Shown here in pieces: positions 59,095 through 64,000 of a stretch of DNA of 64,000 bases. A program made the position numbers and the translations under genes. Location of the stretch: positions 1 through 64,000 of the IMG/VR virus record IMGVR_UViG_3300028844_001691; one strand, given 5' to 3'. The notes below the pieces were generated by a model. The model did no database searches. It was given only the letters and a program-made list of their open reading frames with translations, and was not told the origin of the DNA. Each line of letters opens with the position of its first letter. The stretch's first letter is position 1. Source of the stretch: a virus.

Positions 59095-60296
59095 AATTCT
59101 AATACCTTTGTGATATGTTTTCTAATCTCACCTGTTCTAATTAAGTTGCGATTGTGTATAAGGATTGGTCTCATATGTTTCTTTATTGTTTCTAATTCTT
59201 TATATGATTGATTACTAATGTCGATAATAATATCAAATACTTTATCCATTCTTTTAATAGGATCAACTTCCTCATCGTAACTTTCATCCCAAAACTCGTG
59301 GAATGTTTTTGCTCCCCAATGCTTTAACAAGTCTAAACTATGTACACCTGCTAACAATAATACAGGTGAACCTTGCTTCATAGGGTTTAATGTTTTTTCA
59401 CTTATTTGTCCCCAGGGGTATTCGTAATTTGTTTCACATACCAGACTAGCAAACGAGTTCCAATAAGTATCTTCTAACGGATCAGAAGTAGTAATATTAT
59501 TTATGGCTCCTACTTGTGGGCTCATATAATCTTTCATGCTTACTACTTGACATTCAGTATCTTCTTTTGTTAACGGTAAATGAGTCATAAGGTCTTTACA
59601 ACCTTTGCTATAAGATTCAAAATGTTTACTGTTGTTTAATGGAAATTTTAAAAGTACATCATCTGTTTTATGATAATGCGTAATAACACTGTCCTTTGGC
59701 ATTGTGTTATATAAGAAACTAACAGCCGCGTGTCTATGCTGATCCCAGCGATATGTAAAACAGTTTATTTTATGATTAATTTCTTCTGGTAGACCATTGC
59801 TAGGTTCTCTGTTATAATGACAAGCACCTAAACTAAAAGTGTCTAATGGGTAAATTGCCCAGTCGGAATACTTTGTGTTTTGTAATTGCTCTAACATACG
59901 ATACTCATTTGTAAATATTTTAAACTTACAGTTGTGTTTATTACACCAGTTTTGTATCATATCGAATTCATTGATGCTACAATCTTCTTGTATTAACCCG
60001 TCTGGGCAACTATACCTGGAGTGATTTTGCCATACTGATAATACTTCGTACAAAAAGAAATATACTGTCGTATGGTCTACAAAGTTAATACTTGAATCTG
60101 ACCAAGATTCGAACCATTCACACGGACCGTCAAATATAAAATAAGGGGTTTTGATTTCTAAACTTTGGAGTGATTCTGCTGTTTTTCGAAATCTTCCACG
60201 TGTGTCACTAAATTTAGTGATGGTTGACGTTGCATCAACTACAGAGTGGTTTATTGCTTTGTTAATATTATTTATGTAAATTGAGTTAAATTGCAT
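59091..60296 (-). CDS. Putative glycosyltransferase (GT10-like C-terminus)
   Basis: 401 residues. The C-terminal part has the pattern of transferases of the fucosyltransferase-like type: NYEYPWGQISEKTLNPMKQGS, then VLLLAGVHSLDLLKHWG and FHEFWDESYDEE. The N-terminal 250 residues (donor/acceptor domain) are not recognised. It would move a sugar onto the pathway product or a surface structure. Strength is in the C-terminal block only. Confidence 0.55.
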   Translation of the reverse strand: MQFNSIYINNINKAINHSVVDATSTITKFSDTRGRFRKTAESLQSLEIKTPYFIFDGPCEWFESWSDSSINFVDHTTVYFFLYEVLSVWQNHSRYSCPDGLIQEDCSINEFDMIQNWCNKHNCKFKIFTNEYRMLEQLQNTKYSDWAIYPLDTFSLGACHYNREPSNGLPEEINHKINCFTYRWDQHRHAAVSFLYNTMPKDSVITHYHKTDDVLLKFPLNNSKHFESYSKGCKDLMTHLPLTKEDTECQVVSMKDYMSPQVGAINNITTSDPLEDTYWNSFASLVCETNYEYPWGQISEKTLNPMKQGSPVLLLAGVHSLDLLKHWGAKTFHEFWDESYDEEVDPIKRMDKVFDIIIDISNQSYKELETIKKHMRPILIHNRNLIRTGEIRKHITKVLEL

Positions 60297-61644
60297 CGAA
60301 CCAAGCCATATATTCGGGAAAAACTTCGCTAAAAATGGTACTTCTACGTTTATCGAGCTCTTTAGTATATACTTTAAAGTTCTGCTTATGATTATTACTA
60401 TCTACTGTTTGTTGACTTCTCCAGTATTCAATAATACGTTCTAGTTTAGCAGTTTCACTATTATGCATTAACTCTACAATTTCCATCTGTTTCATATACT
60501 CAACTGTATTAGTCATGTATTCTTCAAATGTTTTATCTAGTATTTTAACATCCATCATCTCAGGATATCTTAAAAAAGGTATGTCAATGTACATACAATC
60601 TCTACCGTATTGTTTTCTTATTTCAACTAAATCTTTTAGGAAGTCTTTGAATGATGTTACACTTAATGCATTGTAGGTACACATGAATGTAACTACAAAC
60701 CTGTCTTCATTTTTAAATTCTTCTAATACACGTTTTACATTTTTTATAAACTTGTTATAATCTAAACCATTTCTAATATACTCTGCTTTATTACCAAATG
60801 CTTCTGCACTTGTGTAAACTTCTAGTTTACGAACTTTGCCACTTGCTAATACTTTCTTTGCTTGATTAATAAACTTATCGAATAGTTTGTCCTCAACACA
60901 AAAGTTACTATTAATACCTAACAGTAAATCTTTATTTGGTTTATCTGTTTCAATGATCCAGTCCATCATTTTAAATGTGTTCTTGTTCATAAGTGGCTCG
61001 CCACCTGTAACACGGAACGTATGCAATGCTGGATACAACTCAGGCCACCATTCCCAAAATGCTTCTACATATGGATTGTGTTCTCTTTCTGGTATAGGCA
61101 TTCTGCCTCTACGTTCTGTCCATGTTATGTCGTTGTAATTATCTGAAGTGCTAAAGCCTCCATGTTGTTTTACTTCTTGCATCCACGCACTACTAATAGC
61201 AGGACTACAATACATACATTTAAAATTACAAGCATAACCAAAACTTACTTCTACATAACTTGGTTGAAAGTTTGTACTCCAATCATTATTTTTAATTGTA
61301 TCAAAGTGTTTGTTACTCCAACTAAATGCACTCTTTAAATGTCTGTCACTTAAAGCATTTGGATCTGCATCTTCAACTCTCCAACAGTAGTCACATTCTT
61401 TAGGTCTACCACCTTCAAGCATTTCTTTACGTTGTTGTTTTTTATATATAGAGTTGTGTAATGAACTAGGGTCTAGTTTAATTTCGTCAACTGGTACTTG
61501 GTGTACCGGTGGGTGATGACAACTATGTGCAGTTCCATTTTGTAAGTTAAGTGTAAGTTGTGTCCACTTTGCTAAACAGAATCCAGGACCTACTGCATTC
61601 AGTTTGGCTTTCATTTCATGCGGATCTGTTCCGGTAAAACTCAT
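60286..61644 (-). CDS. Class A radical SAM enzyme, rightmost copy
   Basis: 452 residues. N-terminal block GFCLAKW (Cys23), SCHHP (Cys42) and CDYC (Cys84/87); the CC pair of other members is a single Cys here. Core Cys139-x3-Cys143-x2-Cys146 (CNFKCMYC) with SPAISSAW. GGEP appears as TGGEPLMN. It is closest to the first in the leftward chain to be made if transcription begins off the right edge. It overlaps the glycosyltransferase start. Confidence 0.9.
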   Translation of the reverse strand: MSFTGTDPHEMKAKLNAVGPGFCLAKWTQLTLNLQNGTAHSCHHPPVHQVPVDEIKLDPSSLHNSIYKKQQRKEMLEGGRPKECDYCWRVEDADPNALSDRHLKSAFSWSNKHFDTIKNNDWSTNFQPSYVEVSFGYACNFKCMYCSPAISSAWMQEVKQHGGFSTSDNYNDITWTERRGRMPIPEREHNPYVEAFWEWWPELYPALHTFRVTGGEPLMNKNTFKMMDWIIETDKPNKDLLLGINSNFCVEDKLFDKFINQAKKVLASGKVRKLEVYTSAEAFGNKAEYIRNGLDYNKFIKNVKRVLEEFKNEDRFVVTFMCTYNALSVTSFKDFLKDLVEIRKQYGRDCMYIDIPFLRYPEMMDVKILDKTFEEYMTNTVEYMKQMEIVELMHNSETAKLERIIEYWRSQQTVDSNNHKQNFKVYTKELDKRRSTIFSEVFPEYMAWFDAI

Positions 61645-62348
61645 TACGAATAATCTTCTTTAAGTATATCCCAAGTATCATAAGGCCCTTTGACTTGATG
61701 CCATTTATCTCCAGGGTTTGTCATTTTGTCTGCTAATGGTTTATCGTTTCCATTAATGTGAATTCTGTCTCCAAAGAATATCATTGGTGTTCCAATAATA
61801 TCATATACTTGTGCTTTGTTCTTTCCTTTTAGATGAATATCTATACTAGTGTTACCACCTAGTTCTGCTTCAAAGCCTGGGAAAGTTTCGTTAAACATTT
61901 CACAAATACTAACACGTTCATTATTTACTTTGTCCCATTCATAATAATCATCACGTTGTTGCCCTACGGCATTTCTTCCTACAGTACTAAAGTTTATTAA
62001 CCCTGTACGTTTTTCAATATGAAGTCCATACTTGTGTTTATATTTACTGAAGTCTACTTGTTGTTCTAACCATGTGTCCATATCTTCTGGAGCATTAAGG
62101 TTACTACTCGAAACTTCAATACCATTACGCCATACACTGTTACCTGCACATTGAAATACCATTGTACAGTTGTCTACGATCTCGTGTCCTATTTGTTCTA
62201 TTGTTTTAGGTCTATCACTACCTGTAACAATAAAGACACTTTTGTTTTTCATCCAGTTTAAGAACCAGAGTCTAAAGTCAACAGGAATTACTTGCCTACT
62301 TTCAGACAAGGTTCCATCTACGTCAAATACATAATTTACACGGTCCAA
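61644..62348 (-). CDS. HAD-family hydrolase of eukaryotic phosphomannomutase type
   Basis: 234 residues, starting at TTG because no ATG fits the frame; AAGGAG lies 11 bases upstream. DxDGT motif Asp9/Asp11 (VFDVDGTL). The block LINFSTVGRNA and GGNTSIDIHLKG match eukaryotic-type phosphomannomutases. Such enzymes move phosphate between C1 and C6 of hexoses through a phospho-Asp. It suggests sugar-phosphate handling for the neighbouring dehydrogenase and transferase. A plain phosphatase is the alternative. Confidence 0.75.
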   Translation of the reverse strand: MDRVNYVFDVDGTLSESRQVIPVDFRLWFLNWMKNKSVFIVTGSDRPKTIEQIGHEIVDNCTMVFQCAGNSVWRNGIEVSSSNLNAPEDMDTWLEQQVDFSKYKHKYGLHIEKRTGLINFSTVGRNAVGQQRDDYYEWDKVNNERVSICEMFNETFPGFEAELGGNTSIDIHLKGKNKAQVYDIIGTPMIFFGDRIHINGNDKPLADKMTNPGDKWHQVKGPYDTWDILKEDYS

Positions 62349-62497
62349 CTTTTCAACTGCTCCTTTGTTGGTTTCATTGGTTCAAGTTTTTCTATCTTAC
62401 CACCCTTCTCTAAAAACTTTTTCATTCGTTCATCTAGTTTTCTTTGAAGTTCAGCAGGTTCTGGTTTTGTATAATCTTTTTGTTTATTATCTATCAT
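62336..62497 (-). CDS. 53-residue charged protein between PMM and RuBisCO-like genes
   Basis: ATG at 62497 overlaps the RuBisCO-like stop (ATGA), and TAA at 62336-62338 lies inside the start of the PMM-like gene. The sequence is Lys/Glu-rich (DNKQKDYTKPEPAELQR, then RMKKFLEKGGKIEKLEP), helical, with no membrane segment. Coupling on both sides supports translation. Function unknown. Confidence 0.6.
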   Translation of the reverse strand: MIDNKQKDYTKPEPAELQRKLDERMKKFLEKGGKIEKLEPMKPTKEQLKSWTV

Positions 62498-63630
62498 TGT
62501 GTTACACTGTCTATTGCTTTTCTTAATTTTAATGCTCCGGCTTTCATACCGTCTGGGTGTTCGTGAATTGCTCCACCAACATTTGCCATATAGTCAACAC
62601 CAAAGCGTCTTGTTATTTCTGGAATAAGTTCTGCTGTCATGCCACAACTTAAAGCAGGCACTACATTGTTTCCACTTAACATATGCATTGTGCTTCGAAG
62701 TTCATTTTCATCATCACTTAAATATCCGCCCCACATACCTGTATGGATTGTATCCACTCCACAGATACTTGCTAACTTACATAACACATACCAACTAATA
62801 CGATATGCATTCTTTGTACTGCTTATTACTTTGTCGCCTGACTTCTGATAATGTATATACAAAGGTAAGTTTAATTTGTTAATACTCTTATAAGATCCGT
62901 GCCCACTCCAGAAGTTAACGTGTACTCCATTACCTCCGCCATCTGCAACCATTTTGGCTCTATCTAGCAAGTACAAAGGATCACTATTAATACAATAGCA
63001 ATACACAACGTTTGTTCCTGCTAACACCCGCTGTATGACGTCTATGCGAGTCTTAAGGGGTAAACAAGCCGGGTTTGCCATTATCTCATCTTCTTTGATA
63101 AAGTCAACTCCGCCTTCTACAAATGCAGTAACAATTTCGACTAATGCTTGTTCTGTTAGTCCTGTCTTGGGTTTAACAATACTACCTAGCAATGGCTTGT
63201 TGTAATTGCCTGTAAGTTTTCTAAATCCTGATAATCCGTAACGTGGTGCAACTGCATCACATAATGAAAAATCGATATCTAAATCTAATAGTTCACATCT
63301 GTGAATATAATCGATGTCCATTTGTCCACCCATTAACACACAAAGTAATTGTGCTATTCCATCAGTTTCCCAGTCAATAATTCTATAGGGCCAAGCAATT
63401 TTAACTATGCCTGTGTTCTTTCCTATAAAGTCTGCTGGCTTTCCAATAATCTTTGCTGAGTATTGTTCAATCAACTCTGGTGTTTCATATTCATTTCTTA
63501 CACTAGGGTTACCTACACTTTGCCCGACTGCTAATCCAAATGCCGCCTTGTTTAAGTCGTTACCTTCTAGTTTGTATGTTACTGTAAAGTATTCCTTGGG
63601 ATCTACTTCACTCACGTATATATCAAGCAT
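62494..63630 (-). CDS. RuBisCO-like protein (large-subunit fold)
   Basis: 378 residues, shorter than bacterial form I-III subunits (about 410-475). Active-site residues of the RuBisCO superfamily are visible: KPK (Lys153, Lys155; equivalents of Lys175/177), KEDE (Lys179 carbamate site, Asp181, Glu182; equivalents of Lys201, Asp203, Glu204), His260 (of His294), His296 (of His327), Ser328 and Gly352-Gly353. Changed positions: Arg295 is Tyr261, Lys334 is Tyr303, and the N-terminal ESSTGTW-type block (AVGQSVGN) and the GN motif lack the catalytic Thr-Trp and Asn. The metal/carbamate site is kept but carboxylation residues are lost, as in form IV proteins that act as enolases or isomerases. A sugar-phosphate-like keto-enol step is inferred. 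Confidence 0.88.
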   Translation of the reverse strand: MLDIYVSEVDPKEYFTVTYKLEGNDLNKAAFGLAVGQSVGNPSVRNEYETPELIEQYSAKIIGKPADFIGKNTGIVKIAWPYRIIDWETDGIAQLLCVLMGGQMDIDYIHRCELLDLDIDFSLCDAVAPRYGLSGFRKLTGNYNKPLLGSIVKPKTGLTEQALVEIVTAFVEGGVDFIKEDEIMANPACLPLKTRIDVIQRVLAGTNVVYCYCINSDPLYLLDRAKMVADGGGNGVHVNFWSGHGSYKSINKLNLPLYIHYQKSGDKVISSTKNAYRISWYVLCKLASICGVDTIHTGMWGGYLSDDENELRSTMHMLSGNNVVPALSCGMTAELIPEITRRFGVDYMANVGGAIHEHPDGMKAGALKLRKAIDSVTQ

Positions 63631-63647
63631 AATGTATTGTACCTTCT

Positions 63648-63977
63648 TTATTCTTTAATGTCAAACATATATTTGTCATCTGTGTCACAAATATCTCTAA
63701 CTACTGTTAATTCTACATCGGTTAAGTATTCAACTTGACTAACTTCATATGGGTATAATATAAAAATGTCGCCTTCGCTAAATATTTCTCCGTTAATTTT
63801 TACTTTTCCTTTTCGCATACAGTTGATCTCTGTACCTTTTTTATGAAAGTGATCCTGATGGAATTCACCTTTTTTGTGTCTGTGAATACCAACTTCAAAG
63901 TTTGCCTTAAAAGCCGTAGGTTCAAAGTTACCTACAAACCATCCACCTTTCATATCATCTAATTTAAATTTCTTCAT
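63648..63977 (-). CDS. Cupin-fold protein
   Basis: 109 residues. A HRHKKGEFHQDHFHKKGTEI block gives several His/Glu for a metal, and GEIFSEGDIFILYP is the second cupin strand. An AGAGGA site precedes the ATG. It is the rightmost complete gene. The 23 bases to the window edge hold only its leader. The operon probably continues beyond. Confidence 0.75.
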   Translation of the reverse strand: MKKFKLDDMKGGWFVGNFEPTAFKANFEVGIHRHKKGEFHQDHFHKKGTEINCMRKGKVKINGEIFSEGDIFILYPYEVSQVEYLTDVELTVVRDICDTDDKYMFDIKE

Positions 63978-64000
63978 TTATGTTCCTCTAACAAGTTATA

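Noticed and set aside
62494-63630. True CO2-fixing RuBisCO
   Set aside because: Arg295, Lys334 and the N-terminal catalytic residues are replaced, so carboxylation is unlikely, though the metal/carbamate site is kept.
1-64000. tRNA genes, CRISPR arrays, insertion sequences, attachment sites, rRNA
   Set aside because: None was seen by eye: no tRNA-like cloverleaf or TTCGAATC arm in a gap, no regularly spaced direct repeats, no transposase or integrase. A tRNAscan or repeat search would be needed to exclude weak cases.

Overview
The window looks like part of a large, AT-rich, strictly lytic marine phage genome, probably a T4-like (myovirus-type) phage of a Gram-negative host. The reasons are very dense gene packing with TAATG/ATGA stop-start overlaps, many short conserved phage-type proteins, a 5'-3' exonuclease of the T4 RNase H type, ThyX, QueD/QueE, a phage-type MoxR ATPase plus VWA/metallopeptidase pair, and frequent cupin, SGNH and small lipoprotein genes. 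No virion, terminase, integrase, tRNA, rRNA or CRISPR was recognised here, so the phage assignment is an inference. An outer-membrane-type lipoprotein protease and several signal-peptide proteins point to a diderm host. The host itself cannot be named from the sequence.

Region 1 (1-22.4 kb, almost all + strand) is a mosaic of small genes. It starts with a NalP-like lipoprotein subtilase with an autotransporter-type C-terminus. It continues with a histidine phosphatase, phosphoribosyltransferase, DUF2693-like protein, QueD/QueE, SGNH-like proteins, exonuclease, YodL-like protein, MoxR ATPase, VWA/HExxH protein, ThyX, a methyltransferase and an IscU scaffold set between two P-loop sulfotransferase-like paralogues. 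Intergenic gaps carry a recurring promoter: TTGAC(A/G), 16-17 bp, then an extended -10 TGY-TATTAT/TATAAT. One clear rho-independent terminator follows the MoxR gene.

Region 2 (22.4-41.6 kb, - strand) is a continuous chain of translationally coupled genes. It holds a minimal ANL adenylating enzyme, a 2OG-Fe(II) oxygenase, SufE, an Nfu-type Fe-S carrier, a nitroreductase, a PLP aminotransferase, an SGNH hydrolase and ten radical SAM genes, one of them split from its SPASM domain. Its promoters lie at about 40.2 and 41.6 kb. Region 3 (41.6-43.0 kb) is a short island of + strand small genes with two duplicated promoters containing AACCGGTT, a GC-rich structured stretch, and an orphan peptide that resembles a virion-protein N-terminus.

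Region 4 (43.0-64 kb, - strand, open to the right) resumes the chain. It contains six more radical SAM genes, nitroreductase, two 2OG oxygenases, a cytidylyltransferase, two nucleotide-sugar dehydrogenases (one truncated), cupins, a SAM methyltransferase, glycosyltransferase-like proteins, a NodU/CmcH carbamoyltransferase, an AGAT/StrB amidinotransferase, a DegT aminotransferase, a eukaryotic-type phosphomannomutase-like HAD protein and a RuBisCO-like protein.

Taken together, regions 2 and 4 look like one phage-borne biosynthetic programme of about 41 kb: 16 radical SAM enzymes, three Fe-S supply proteins (IscU, SufE, Nfu) and sugar/cyclitol-type tailoring enzymes. The product is unknown. A guanidinylated and carbamoylated sugar-like or nucleotide-like compound, for surface, DNA or host modification, is a hypothesis only.
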